Shown: positions 54,001 to 63,716 of the stretch, in pieces
Position numbering within the stretch: the first letter of the stretch is position 1
How the letters are laid out: each line of letters begins with the position of its first letter
NCBI GenBank assembly: GCA_958510825.1
Contig: OY294054.1
Span: forward strand, 12,168,019 to 12,232,018
Length of the DNA stretch: 64,000 nt
Direction: 5' to 3'
Source: Brachypterus glaber
Taxonomy: Eukaryota > Arthropoda > Insecta > Coleoptera > Kateretidae
Translations under genes and position numbers: made by a program
The notes under the pieces: model-generated
Database searches by the model: none
What the model was told of the DNA's origin: nothing
What the model saw: the letters and a program-made list of their open reading frames with translations, nothing else

Positions 54001-57000
54001 CAAAATTTTATTTTTAATCTTTTACACGTATTTTTTGTTAGTTATCATATTTGGAAATAAAAGAACACGGTCCAAGTGCTAAACCTGAATAATATTTATT
54101 TTTACCAACCACACAACCATACCTGTTTCATTTACTATTATTTGCCTTCTTTCCCACTACAAAAACTGTTTAAATTTTGACACCATATTAAAAAGTTTAA
54201 TTGCAGTGAAGTTTGTTACAAATGTTGCTTTTTGAATATAGAATAATAAATAGAAATCAATAAAATAAACTTAGTTTTTTGTTAGTTAACAATCTTAAAA
54301 CATTTATATTCATTCAATATAAATTAATAAATTTGAATGCTTTCTATAATACTAGAACGTTACTTCGTTAGTTTAGCAATAGATGGCAGCACCTGTTTTT
54401 CGTTTTTTATTTTCTGACAATAAAAAATATAAATCAATAAAATATACTTTGGTTTTTGTTTATTAGCAATCTTAAAACATTTATATTCATTCAATATAAA
54501 GTAATACATTTAAATGTTTTTCTCTGATACTAGAATACGTTAATACGTTACTTCGTTAGTTTAGCGATAGATGGCTGCACCTGTTTTTCGTTATCTATTT
54601 TCTGACAGCTGATGTTTATTAAGACATGATTGTTACATTTTGGAATTAAGTTAATAAATAAACTATTTATTCACAGTTTTCGGTGTAAAATACGAAGAAA
54701 AACACAATATGTAAACTTATACACTAGCTTAATGACAATTTTGACACTGAAGTCAAAAAATGATGGCTACCAAGGTAAATAAAATTCTTGAATTTATCTT
54801 ACTTTAAAACTATTTTTGGTTATTTTTTTTATCAAGTTATTTTTTTTATCAAGTTTTATTCAAGTACACTGTAATTCATTTTTATTTTTAACTAAACCCC
54901 AAAATAGTAATAATCTATAAAGTTGAAAGTAGTCACTGTTTATTTTTCATAAATGCTAAAAAAATATAACTTAAATTTATATGTGATGTTATTTTATAAA
55001 AATAAATCATGAATAAATGAATAGATAAAAAAATAAACGTATTTAAAACTGTTTTGTCATAAAATTCAAATCAATAAATTCAAATTTTGGTGACATACAT
55101 GAAGTTGGCTACAAGAGCCTTTCCTACCTAGGGAGGGAAATGAGGTGTTTCTAACTTTTTATGAAGTTGTAGTTAATAATAATTAATTTTCAAACTTTTA
55201 TGTATATATGTAATTAGCCAATTACTAAATGGTTGTGAATAAAAAATAAAAATCAAAGGGTTTAAATAAACTTGGTTCTAGCGCACCATAACTTACATAC
55301 GTCCACAAATATCGCAATCGTATTTTCCCTTTGGTCTATGAGTTTCCAAATGCACTTTCAGATTTCCTTTTGTGGAAATGTCTTTTCCACAGACAGGACA
55401 AGCGAATCTATCATCATCTGCAGCTTCATGTTTTTCCATTCCATTATCATTATTAGCATTATTTTCATCGACATCATCAACATCTGTATCAATATCCATA
55501 TCCTCTCCCCCACTGTCCGAGGCATCATTTTGATCAGTCAGAATTTCAGTCACGTTGTTCAGTTGTACGTTGTTTGAAGTTTTCAAGGCTATTCTGTGTA
55601 AAAAATAGTATATTAAACCTTTCGGTATGGATGACCTTGGTGGAAAACAACTTTAGCACGACTTGACCTAACTTTAGATGAATGTGGTTTGAATGTTTGC
55701 CGTTTCTTTACGGACAACTTAAATTTTTCGCAAGTTAGGCCCGTATATTTATCGCTTAAAGTGTGTTGACCAGCCAAACTATTATGTGCTTAGGTACCTA
55801 CCCAGTACTTCTACTACTACTACTAAGTAGACACCTGTCCCTGCGGAAGTAAAAATAGCCGCGTCTGGAGGGCAAGCAGTTGAAATACGTATTGCGCCGT
55901 ACGTATGACAGTCAAATTGATTTCATAAGACTTGATTAAGACTCAACAAAGAAAAATCTAACTTTCAAATAGGAAGTTTTAGTTAGACCTTTAGAAAACT
56001 CTACGTAAGCGGGTTGTTTTCTCATGCACTAAATTGTGCAGTACAGTACGTCATATATCTTTACTAACTAGATCTAGTGAAAAGTAAGTAGAAATGAAAG
56101 AGAAAATTCGGTTGGTATGGTAACAAGTAAAGAATATATTATTACTAACACACTAGGAAAGTAATAATAATAATAATAATAAATATATTTATTTACCATA
56201 CTTAGGTCGGCCACGAAGAATGTGGTTAGATGCAGTTAAGGGCGATTTAAGAGAATTAGGGGTAGTTAACTGGCAAGAATGTGCCAAGGACAGAAAAGGA
56301 TGGAGACCATGCTTTCTTCACTCTTTACTATAGCAACCGTGTTTTCTATCTAGTTGCCTTCCACGGCGATAAAACTTTATTTGGTTTTCATTCACACCTA
56401 CTGATGAAATATTTGCAGCAACTGGATTTTTGAATACCGTTAGGCTACGCGATTGTGAACTAACAAAACTCATATTTGAGATACAAAAGGCATACCCTCC
56501 AAAACAAAAACTCTTCGGTCTATAGAGGTATTGAAGTCTACAGCCAGTTAGATGAACATTATAAGGTGAACTGTCATATTGTTAGTAAATCAATTTAAGA
56601 AAAAAGTAAAAGAACATTTTTTACAACTGTACCCCACCACGTTGGCTTGTGCTGCCGAAGATCTAAGCACACAGTACAGAAAAAGGTTTGCAGTGGATAA
56701 TTCCGCACTAGCACTCGGATCTGTGATACTAACCGGGCGCCTCGAAAGGGAGCAGCAAGGTCAGGTCTGGTGGCCGAGCTCACTTTAGGGACTTTCAAGC
56801 AACCAGGATCTGTACTAAAGCTGCAAGCGAAAATGATCCTTAAGCAGTTTGGCGCCGGTCCAAGTGTGCTGGCAGCCAATAAACTTAAGGATCAAAGCCG
56901 CTCACTTAGCCAACATGACGAAGACTATAAATAATATGGTTCTACCAACCTGTTTGACAATTCGTTCCAAATGCTAGCTATTTGAGGAGCAAAACTTTGG

Positions 57001-59181
57001 GGAGATGAAGATAATAATGGCAATAAATGGCTTTCCTCTTCATCTGCTTCTTCATCGGTGGTTTCTGATATTATGCTTTTATCATCTTCGATTTCTTTCG
57101 TTTTGGCTTCGAATAAGTTTGTTTGTTCGTCTTCTTTTTTATCCTGGCTTTCTTCCAGACAACATTGAAGGATAACCATGGGATCTATACGAACTTCAAC
57201 TTCGGTTGATTCTTGTGCTTCTGATTCCTGTGCTTCCTTTATGCCCTATACAAATTATAAAGTTTAAAATTTATACAAATCTAGAATTCAAAGATACCAG
57301 AATATCACATCTTCACTGATGTATAGCACAAAATAAAGTAAAAATCTTAATTTAAAAAAAATAATGAATTTTTTTCGTTGCTTTAAAGTTTCTTGAACTG
57401 GCACCTCTGTGGAATGTGAAAAATTCAAGATCACCTATACTTTACATGCTATATTTTACCTCTTCTCTTCCCCTTGCCTTAGCTCAGTTCGTATTGCGAC
57501 GGCTATACTTTTCTTACTGACTGAGCTGTATGGATGCGAGGGTATGTATACCTTCGAAGAGCAAAAAATATGATTAATTGATAAATTAGGAATTGGGGAG
57601 TGACTTGTAGTTTCTGTATCAATTAATATAAGTGCAGTCATGACTAAATGACTTTAGAACAATATTACTATCACATAAAGTTTTAAATTTATTATGGGAT
57701 AGGATTTATTTATTAGTTTATATGCATTTCAAGGACCATTCTTCAAAGGCATTTTAAACTATCGGATAAATGCATATTACTAGAAATTCATATAATAAAA
57801 AATGCAAAAACTGAGGAAGTATTCATCCATAAGCTTTAGTTCTCTTTTACAAGGCCATGTAAATATTCAATATTACTTCTAGAAATAAAAATGGTTTATA
57901 AATAGAAAGAAATACTAAGGATTTGTTCTTGTATTTCTGGTATATAGATAGAGATTTATTTATAAACCGATGTTGCTAACCTATGACATTTTTTTTAATT
58001 TTTACTTTAGCATATTTAACTTACCTTGGTTAGATACGTATGTAAAAGTGACTTGGTCTGAGGATACTCCTTTGTTGGAACAATTGTTGAGTTGGAAAAA
58101 AATAAATTCGTCATTTTTTCTTGATTCCTCATTGCAGCTGTGGCAAATCGATGAAAATTATCCAGTTTATTACAACAACCTTCACAAATCATTTTTGGTA
58201 GATCATCATCAACAGATATCTAAGAATAAAAAGAGAAATATTTTTTTTTACTACCCTAAAACTTACAGATAAGTAAGGTGTGCAGGTGGCGGAGTCAGTG
58301 GTAGCGATGATATCTGAGGTTTTACTTGCATTATGTAGGTATTTGTTTTTTTGTGTCTAATACCAGTTTTGTGTTACAATCCTTAGTTTAAACAAACAGT
58401 TTTATGATTAAATATGTATCTAATGATTGTTATGATTTAAAAGTCATATAACTAAACCATAATAGCTATTATGAACTTTAATTTCTAATTGTCGCGAATA
58501 ACAACAATCGTAGGTAATCATTTCATAACTTCAGTTTTAGGTTTGAGATTTTTAATCTCCTGAATCCACATATGTTTGTCAAAAGGCTCTACCGGCCCAC
58601 TACCAGTGAATATTTACTAAACTTTCGTGGGGTTCTCAATTCGACTATTCTAAATTTTGGACCTGTTTAAAACCCGCATATCACACTAAAATTGCAACCT
58701 GATACATGAAAATGTTTAAATGTCAAATTAACAAAAAATCTATTGGATGCCATAATATTATTACATCGTTTTTACTTCCCTAATATTAAAAAAATAGTTT
58801 TGAGATATTTTTATGCTTAATTCAAAAACTAATTATTCAAAATTTAAGGCCAGTTTGGTCACGTCATGTCTCAGACCCTGAAAGGGTTATCTTATCCTAA
58901 CAATGTCGAAAAACGAATTGTTTTGCGCCTTTAAGTTGGAATATGTTAAAAATCTGACACGGTAGACATTTAGATTTAACACTAAAACCGAAAACGAAAA
59001 GTAAAAAAAAAATATATTAAATTAATTAGTTAATGGTATATCATACCGTGACAGCTAAGTATCTCCTGATTTTAGCATGCAAAAATGACCTCCTAGCTTC
59101 TTTTCCGAATATATAAGTCCCAAATTGAAACTGTGACGAACAGATACGACACCACTTTAATAATAACGCACTTTTTTCCAT
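50904..59181 (-). CDS. ZAD-domain C2H2 zinc-finger protein, six coding exons, 422 aa
   Basis: Probable nuclear DNA-binding regulator. Joining 59181-59047, 58219-58025, 57245-56950, 55593-55297, 53793-53604 and 51059-50904 gives 1269 nt with no internal stop. All five introns are GT-AG with matching phases. An N-terminal ZAD (about residues 10-90) has the zinc-binding pairs C11/C14 and C57/C60. Next come acidic, Ser/Glu-rich linkers (111-272). Five C2H2 fingers follow at 274-294, 302-322, 329-349, 357-377 and 385-406, all C-x2-C-x12-H-x3/4-H. Fingers 4 and 5 are joined by the linker TGARPY. Fingers 2 and 4 are each split by an intron. ZADs dimerise and are an arthropod-expanded class. The specific ortholog and target are not identifiable. 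Confidence 0.93.
52020..52205. repeat. Dispersed repeat, inverted partner of 36950-37130
   Basis: AATAGCCCGGGCAATTG, AGTCATCTTTTGTCAT, TTATCATAGATACACTGGCG and TACGCTCATGAAAGAAAAAC correspond to the other copy on the opposite strand. It lies in the zinc-finger gene's intron 5. The middle is GC-rich (GGACAGCCGCCTTGCGG). Confidence 0.65.
52657..52816. mobile_element. Palindrome with perfect ~40-bp arms
   Basis: CTGGGTACCTATTCTTGACT, continuing TTCGGGGAGTAGAACGACTG, is exactly mirrored by CAGTCGTTCTACTCCCCGAA, continuing AGTCAAGAATAGGTACCCAG. The loop is ~80 bp. Perfect arms suggest a recent insertion. Confidence 0.88.
53185..53348. mobile_element. Complete AGGGAACGTTC-family MITE, 164 bp
   Basis: It runs from AGGGAACGTTCAAGTATTAC to ACACTTGAACGTTCCCT and is nearly identical along its length to 14118-14270 in inverse orientation. 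It is the reference copy for the truncated ones. Confidence 0.88.
53604..53793 (-). CDS. ZAD-ZNF exon 5
   Basis: Residues 309-371, plus part of codon 308. Acceptor TTTTCTTGCAG|TTTCAA, donor TTGAAG|GTAATT. It completes finger 2 (H318, H322), encodes all of finger 3 ([20 protein letters not shown], 327-346) and most of finger 4 ([17 protein letters not shown]). Confidence 0.95.
54106..54690. repeat. Dispersed repeat with an internal ~185-bp duplication
   Basis: It shares CACAACCATACCTGTTT, GCAGTGAAGTTTGTTACAAA and GAATAATAAATAGAAATCAA with 59818-60190. Internally, CAATCTTAAAACATTTATAT and GTTACTTCGTTAGTTTAGC recur about 185 bp apart (54290/54467 and 54359/54547). Located in intron 4; no coding frame is recognised. 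Confidence 0.75.
55297..55593 (-). CDS. ZAD-ZNF exon 4
   Basis: Residues 210-307, plus parts of codons 209 and 308. Acceptor TTTACACAG|AATAGC, donor CGTAT|GTAAGT. It begins [10 protein letters not shown], then an acidic stretch ([19 protein letters not shown], 235-253), then finger 1 (C274, C277, H290, H294) and the start of finger 2 (C302, C305). Using GTAAGT as donor places Ile308-Phe309 in the finger's conserved hydrophobic position. The in-frame TTG is not a start. Confidence 0.94.
56206..56331 (+). pseudogene. LINE 3' remnant, antisense in intron 3
   Basis: A plus-strand frame, [20 protein letters not shown], then [13 protein letters not shown], then TAG. This is the C-terminal tail seen in RTE/R1-like endonuclease-reverse transcriptase ORFs. 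Only ~42 codons remain and nothing of the polymerase is seen. Confidence 0.65.
56560..56930. other. Unassigned higher-GC stretch with open frames on both strands
   Basis: A local rise in GC inside intron 3. It carries a 69-codon plus frame (56579-56788) and a 94-codon minus frame (56879-56595) that overlap. Neither resembles a family I know, and the codon-level evidence is too thin to choose. It may be transposon debris. It ends ~20 bp from the exon 3 donor. Confidence 0.35.
56950..57245 (-). CDS. ZAD-ZNF exon 3
   Basis: Residues 111-208, plus two bases of codon 209. Acceptor TTTGTATAG|GGCATA, donor AACAG|GTTGGT. It encodes the acidic linker, with [29 protein letters not shown] and [11 protein letters not shown]. 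There is no structured domain. The ATG at 57179 is internal: the frame continues upstream to the acceptor and joins exon 2 in phase 0. Confidence 0.88.
58025..58219 (-). CDS. ZAD-ZNF exon 2 (second half of the ZAD)
   Basis: Residues 46-110. Acceptor TTTATTCTTAG|ATATCT, donor ACCAAG|GTAAGT, phase 0 at both ends. It reads [20 protein letters not shown] (46-65), then [15 protein letters not shown]. The DDLPxxIC-x2-C pattern followed by an Fxx(F) helix is diagnostic of the ZAD C-terminal half. The plus-strand frame over it is a shadow. Confidence 0.93.
58220..59046. other. ZAD-ZNF intron 1, no feature seen
   Basis: AT-rich; no repeat family or gene recognised. Its ends are GTATGA (donor) and TTCTTAG (acceptor). 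Confidence 0.55.
59047..59181 (-). CDS. ZAD-ZNF exon 1, start codon
   Basis: Residues 1-45. ATG at 59181-59179 opens [20 protein letters not shown] (1-20). A TAA lies in frame two codons upstream, so this is the first usable ATG without splicing. C11 and C14 are the first zinc pair of the ZAD. It ends LAVT with donor ACG|GTATGA in phase 0. Alternative: a short upstream exon (59391-59372) could splice to AAAAAAG|T inside this exon in phase, replacing the first four residues, but that acceptor has no pyrimidine tract. Confidence 0.9.
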
Positions 59182-59688
59182 TATTTAGTATAATTATTAT
59201 TATTAAGGATAATATTTATAAACAAAACAATTCATTAAAACTATTTCCATGGAAAAAGCTGCAAGCTAAGGATGACAATAAAACATCACATCTTGTGCTT
59301 ATTTTGATCTCATTGCGCACTAACATTTCATAAAATTTTCTACTGCTTCTTTTAAAAAAGCTAATACATACGATTGTCCACCAGATGCCATTTTAAATTT
59401 TTACTTTGAAAAGAAATCACTTTTAATTTAGCACCTTTATGTAGTTTTTAAGCGATTAATTTTTGTCAGATTTAAATTTGAGTTTATGTGAGACTTTGAA
59501 GGTTTTGTCTTTCAGGATAAAAAATCTTCCTGATTGGCACTTGTCAAAATACACGTGCTTTCGTTCCCGCCATGCCCTTTCGTGCATATTCGATTGCTAG
59601 TCCCTGTTTGCTGTATAGGATAAGTCAGGAATTCGGTTCAATGTTTTAAGGGGTGATTCTTCATCAGAAACTTTGACAATAGTATATT
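59182..59688 (-). promoter_or_regulatory. Upstream region of the zinc-finger gene with a short uORF
   Basis: Includes a 23-codon minus-strand ORF (59391-59320) starting AAAATGGCATCTGG; if transcribed it would be an upstream ORF. A CpG-bearing segment (59550-59600, CGTGCTTTCGTTCCCGCC) is the likeliest promoter area. No TATA box stands out. Confidence 0.3.
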
Positions 59689-59800
59689 ACATACAGAGGT
59701 GGAAAAAGTTTCGTTTCCTGAGGGAAGGTAAGCTGACCAAGGGGCGTTGGCCCTGCGGTCAGCTAATTCCCGAAGGAAAAATGAAATTTTCCGCCGAGGT
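59689..59800. mobile_element. Small palindrome, ~110 bp
   Basis: ATACAGAGGTGGAAAAAGTT pairs with ATTTTCCGCCGAGGTTTGTAT with bulges. GGTAAGCTGACC pairs with GGTCAGCTAATTCC. It sits directly before the 59818-60190 repeat. Confidence 0.6.
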
Positions 59801-59817
59801 TTGTATACTATTTTATT

Positions 59818-60190
59818 CACAACCATACCTGTTTTATTAACAATTATTTGCCTTTTTTCACACTACAAAAAATGTTTGAATTTTGACGCCATATTGAAAA
59901 GTTTATTTGCAGTGAAGTTTGTTACAAATGTTGCTTTTGGAATATAGAATAATAAATAGAAATCAATAAAATAAACTTTGTTTTTTGTTAATTAACAATC
60001 TTAAAAAAATTATATGCATTCAATATTACTTTGTTATTTTAGCGATAGAGGGCATGCAGAACCTGTTTTTGTTTTTGAGTGCGTTTGTTTTGTTTTGTGA
60101 CAGCAGACTTTTATTGATACATGATTAGGTTAATAAATAAACTATTTATTTATAGTTTTCCGTTTAAAATACGGAAGAAATAGAAAATTT
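59818..60190. repeat. Second copy of the 54106-54690 dispersed repeat
   Basis: Matching blocks: CACAACCATACCTGTTTTAT, GCAGTGAAGTTTGTTACAAA, AATAAACTATTTATTTATAG. It lacks the internal 185-bp duplication of the other copy, so that duplication is secondary. Confidence 0.75.
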
Positions 60191-60328
60191 TAATTTATAC
60201 ACTAAGATTTAAAAATTTAATTTTTATCGCCCTCTATATACTCTATTGTAATGAGTTTTAACTTTTCAGTTTAATTTTATTTATGTAAAAGGGTAAGTGA
60301 TGATCATGATCATGATCACGATCGTCAG

Positions 60329-60373
60329 TATCCCTGAAGATGTCTCTAGGATTAAGAGACGAAACTTCGGATA
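60329..60373 (+). ncRNA. Hammerhead-ribozyme-like motif
   Basis: Elements in hammerhead order: helix I strand TATCC (60329-60333); core CTGAAGA (60334-60340), fitting CUGANGA; helix II GTCTCT/AGAGAC (60342-60347 with 60355-60360, six perfect pairs, seven-base loop); GAAA (60361-60364); CTTC ending in a TTC cleavage-type triplet (60366-60368); helix I strand GGATA (60369-60373). Weak points are an unpaired T before helix II and an almost absent helix III. Short-helix-III hammerheads are known in Penelope-like retroelements. No such element body is seen here. Confidence 0.35.
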
Positions 60374-61586
60374 GTAATAATCCATCAACACGGTTAAAAC
60401 CCGAAACTACTAGTTATATAAATGTGTCTAACCGTGAAAGCCTTAGATCTAAATTAGGGTAATTTACTTTTAAATATTGTACCCTTCTTCGTTAAAAAAA
60501 AAAGATTTAATATCACAAGTACGCAAAATGGCGGACAAAATGGAGAAAGCGAGTAGGATTTCACGAGAATCGAGAAATCCGATTTCGAAAAAACCAGGAC
60601 AACAGTGCAATTGTAAAAATCAAGACAAGGCGAGAGTGACGTTATAGAGAGTCGAGACTCCTAATCAAGAATTGAGACTTCGAACTCGACTCTTGATTTA
60701 ATTTTTATACTTTTTATGTATCTACTTACCTCTTAAACGTTTTAAGTCAGTTGTCTATACAGTCGTTATGGAAATAAAAAAACATTGTCAATAATAAAAA
60801 CTGTGGGGATGTTTCGACACGTGACTAAGGTCAACCAAACCATTAGAACGTCTTTAGTCCTGAAAATCAAGACCATCGCGATAAGTTAATCGTCGAGATC
60901 TTGGTTAGACGAGACAAGAAGTCGAGAAATGGTGAAGACAAGATCAATCTATTTCTTGTTTTGAAAATCGAGACTCACAATACTGCCTAAAAATGGCGGA
61001 AACAAGGCACCATATTTTTATAAAACTTTTTTATGTGGTATAAAAGTCACGAAAACACTATTTCCAAAAAAAAATATTTATGCCCAGGTTTTACTCGATT
61101 TTTTAAGACTTCGTCATTAGGGATGTTAAAAAACAGTTATTTTAGTATGCTATTTTAAAACATTGTTTTAAAACGTTTTTTTTTTTGTTTTTTATTGTTT
61201 TTGTTTTCTATTTCGTACCCAATTCTCAACAAAAAAAATGTTTTTAATTAATAAACTGTTTTTTGGTTGTCAAATAAGTACAATGTTATATTTCAATTGT
61301 TTTTGTAATACTTATAACTTTAGTTTGGTTTGACTGTTAGATAAAAGTCAGAAATAAGTTAGGGACCGTCAATTTATTGCGTTTCACGTTTTGTGAATAT
61401 TTTATTTTTTCTGGTAGTTATTATACATTATGGTCCTGGCTGCCAGGACCTGGACCTGGTTATCCATTGGGCCAGGATCTGCTTATCCATTGGCATTTGT
61501 ACATGTTTTAAAACAAAAAAAACTTGTTTAAAAAAAATTCCAAACCGTTTTTTATTATTTAAATCCCTATTCCTATCCCTATCCCT
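60374..61586. other. Upstream intergenic, no gene seen
   Basis: 60560-60970 is enriched in TCGAGA- and GAGACT-type words of unknown origin. About 61429-61500 repeats CCAGGACCTGG/TTATCCATTGG phrases. 61564-61589 is a short CCCTATTC run. No gene is recognised. Confidence 0.45.
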
Positions 61587-61850
61587 ATTCATGGGAGAAT
61601 TATCTCAGCGGTCTAAGGCATCGATATAGCATTGACACTGAGCCAATAATCGTGAGTCCAAACGTCACTGGCGCCGATTGCCTTTTTCATTTAATTAATA
61701 ATTGAAATTTGGCGAAGGCGTACTCCCTAGATATATTGGTTCAAAAGGTAATTAAAGCCGGTGGTTCCCTCTACTACTAGCTCACACAAGTCCTGGACTT
61801 AGGAGATGCTTAATTAAGTAGAATAGTACGAGGTTAAAAACAAACAAACA
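61587..61850 (+). mobile_element. tRNA-derived SINE, copy 2
   Basis: The head reads GGGAGAATTATCTCAGCGGT, with an A-box-like TATCTCAGCGGTCTAAGG, then CGTGAGTCCAAACGTC as a weak B box. The body shares TTGCCTTTTTCATTTAATTA, ATTTGGCGAAGGC and GCCGGTGGTTCCCTCT with the minus-strand copy at 21313-21565. It ends TACGAGGTTAAAAACAAACA. Confidence 0.75.
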
Positions 61851-62302
61851 CACATAAACATATTCGTCATATTTTTGACGAATAACCCCTTAAAATTTTG
61901 TACCCGAGTTCTGCATCACCCTGTATTCTTGGGCGCGGACAAACGGTTAGGTCTCACATACCAAAATCAATACTGCTAGACACTCAGCCACCAATTTAAA
62001 TGACGCAAGTGCTTTATAATTGTCTTTTTTCAAATCAATATGGTTACAAATAAATTGACAAAATAATGGTAACGATTTATAGCACAGAATCTGGAATGTT
62101 ACCTAGGCGACTAAACACTCGACGTCTTTCCAGTATCTATTATTAGGGATGGTGCATAATTTGCAGTGACGGACTAGGCGGCCCGAGGCTAGTGAGATTT
62201 GTAACACGTGAGCACTATGGGCCAAGAGACCTGCGTTTTTGGCAAAAAGTCGACAAAATTAACTTTTGAATTTCCAGAAAGTAAATAGGGCAACCAAATA
62301 AG

Positions 62303-62385
62303 GGAACGTTCAAGTATTACGTAACGCAAAATGTTGCTATTTTTTACCCCCACCCCCCATCTAACGCGGCGTAACATTTTCGTGA
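62303..62385. mobile_element. Truncated AGGGAACGTTC-family MITE
   Basis: It starts AGGGAACGTTCAAGTATTAC and proceeds to CTAACGCGGCGTAACATTTT; the right end is missing. Confidence 0.75.
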
Positions 62386-62409
62386 CCAATTTGTCTGTCT
62401 GTCTGGATC

Positions 62410-62905
62410 CACGATAACTTATTTACAATAAAAGAAAAATTTAAAAACCACATAAAACGTTAAATAAAACTACACAAAAATTTTATTATAATTTTTTTAC
62501 AACGCCCCCCCCCTCCTCCCAAAAATGTAAAAAAAATGTTTCTAGACATAACTTTTTTATTATTTACAATAAGAGAAAAATTTAAAAACCACACAAAAGG
62601 TAAAATAAAATTACACAGAATGTGTAATAATAAATTTTTTCCAGCCCCTTCCACTGTCCCCCCCAAATGTAATAAATTGTTTCTGGACATAGCCTTTTAT
62701 TATTCACAATAGAAGAAAAATATTAAAACCACCTAAAAGGTAAAATAAAATTATACAAAATATTTTATTATCATTTTTTCCCTGAACCCCCCCCCCTCTC
62801 CAAAATGTGAAAAATTGTTTCTGGAAGTAATTTGTTTTAGTATTCACAATAGAAGAATATTTTAAAACCCCCATAAAAGATAAAAAAACCCTCTTCATCT
62901 CAGCC
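62410..62905. repeat. 140-bp tandem array, ~3.6 copies
   Basis: ACAATA(A/G)AAGAAAAAT-type phrases recur at about 62424, 62565, 62705 and 62845, exactly 140-141 bp apart. They are followed by AAAACCAC(A/C)(T/C)AAAA(C/G)G and a C-rich block (up to CCCCCCCCC), then TTGTTTCTGGACAT. A single diverged unit lies at about 26620-26720. The minus-strand frames repeating NNLLHLGG- and FFTFWRGGG-like strings are artefacts. Confidence 0.9.
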
Positions 62906-63586
62906 GCCCCCCCCCCTCAAGTATTAGAAATTGGACATGACTTTTTTTTGTGAGAAAGTATTCTCGCTCATTCAAGGCGGCTGGTTTATTTTTTGATTCA
63001 GGATAATTTTTTACTGCTTTCTTAAATAAATATTAAGATTGCGGTATTAACTTTAATCTCTTAAAGGTGACACTTGTGGGTGGTAGGTAAACAAAATAAA
63101 AAAAAGATAATGATATAAATATGCATTTATCACAAAACCCAAGAATAATTTTGACTGGTATACAAGAATTATACAACGAATTGTGACCTGCCAAGCGTAA
63201 AGGAACCATAGGGTAAACGGAAAAAAATGTACCATCATTAATTGATGGAGGATGAATATTTTGATACAAAATAAAAATTAAGATTTTTGAAAAAATGAGA
63301 AAGTTATAAATCTTTAAAATAAAATCTCCCTTTTCTCAATATTATAGTGTTTTCCAACTGATACAACAGGGATGATGACCTACTTTAAGATTATGAAAAG
63401 GCGACAATCAAATCAGCGAACAACCAATTCAAGCGCTAGGTAGCAGTAAACAAGAACGAGTCTAATGTCATTAACAAGCAGTGTATAGCTGGCCGGGTCG
63501 CGGCTGCTGCGACCGCTTGCTATCACAGAATGCCACTGCGTGCTCGCCGTATAGACACGGCGAAGTGCGACCGGAGATATTAGGTT
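62906..63586. other. Intergenic, no gene seen
   Basis: Overlapping minus-strand frames (63033-63269) have no recognised similarity. 63480-63560 is GC-richer (GGCCGGGTCGCGGCTGCTGC) and leads into the palindrome at 63587; it may belong to the same element. Confidence 0.4.
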
Positions 63587-63716
63587 TGTTTTGGTTCTCG
63601 AAAATCGCAGTTCTGAACTGATTTGGAACCGGCGCAGTTGCAACTCGGCAGTGCTCAGTCGCAACTACACCCGTTCCGAACCAGTTCAGAACTGCGATTT
63701 TCGAGAACCAAAACAA
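63587..63716. mobile_element. Palindrome with long perfect arms
   Basis: GTTTTGGTTCTCGAAAATCG, continuing CAGTTCTGAACTG, is mirrored by CAGTTCAGAACTGCGATTTT, continuing CGAGAACCAAAAC. Only the innermost part is mismatched. The overlapping minus-strand frames here reflect the palindrome rather than genes. Confidence 0.75.

Noticed and set aside
54757..54773. ATGATGGCTACCAAG followed by GTAAAT on the plus strand, resembling a first exon
   Set aside because: It lies beside a dispersed repeat inside an intron of the opposite strand, and no downstream exon on the plus strand was found.
55272..55577. 101-codon plus-strand frame
   Set aside because: Antisense shadow of zinc-finger exon 4.
57970..58272. 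100-codon plus-strand frame
   Set aside because: Antisense shadow of the ZAD-encoding exon 2.
63033..63269. 78- and 61-codon minus-strand frames
   Set aside because: Two overlapping frames with no recognisable similarity and AT-driven composition.
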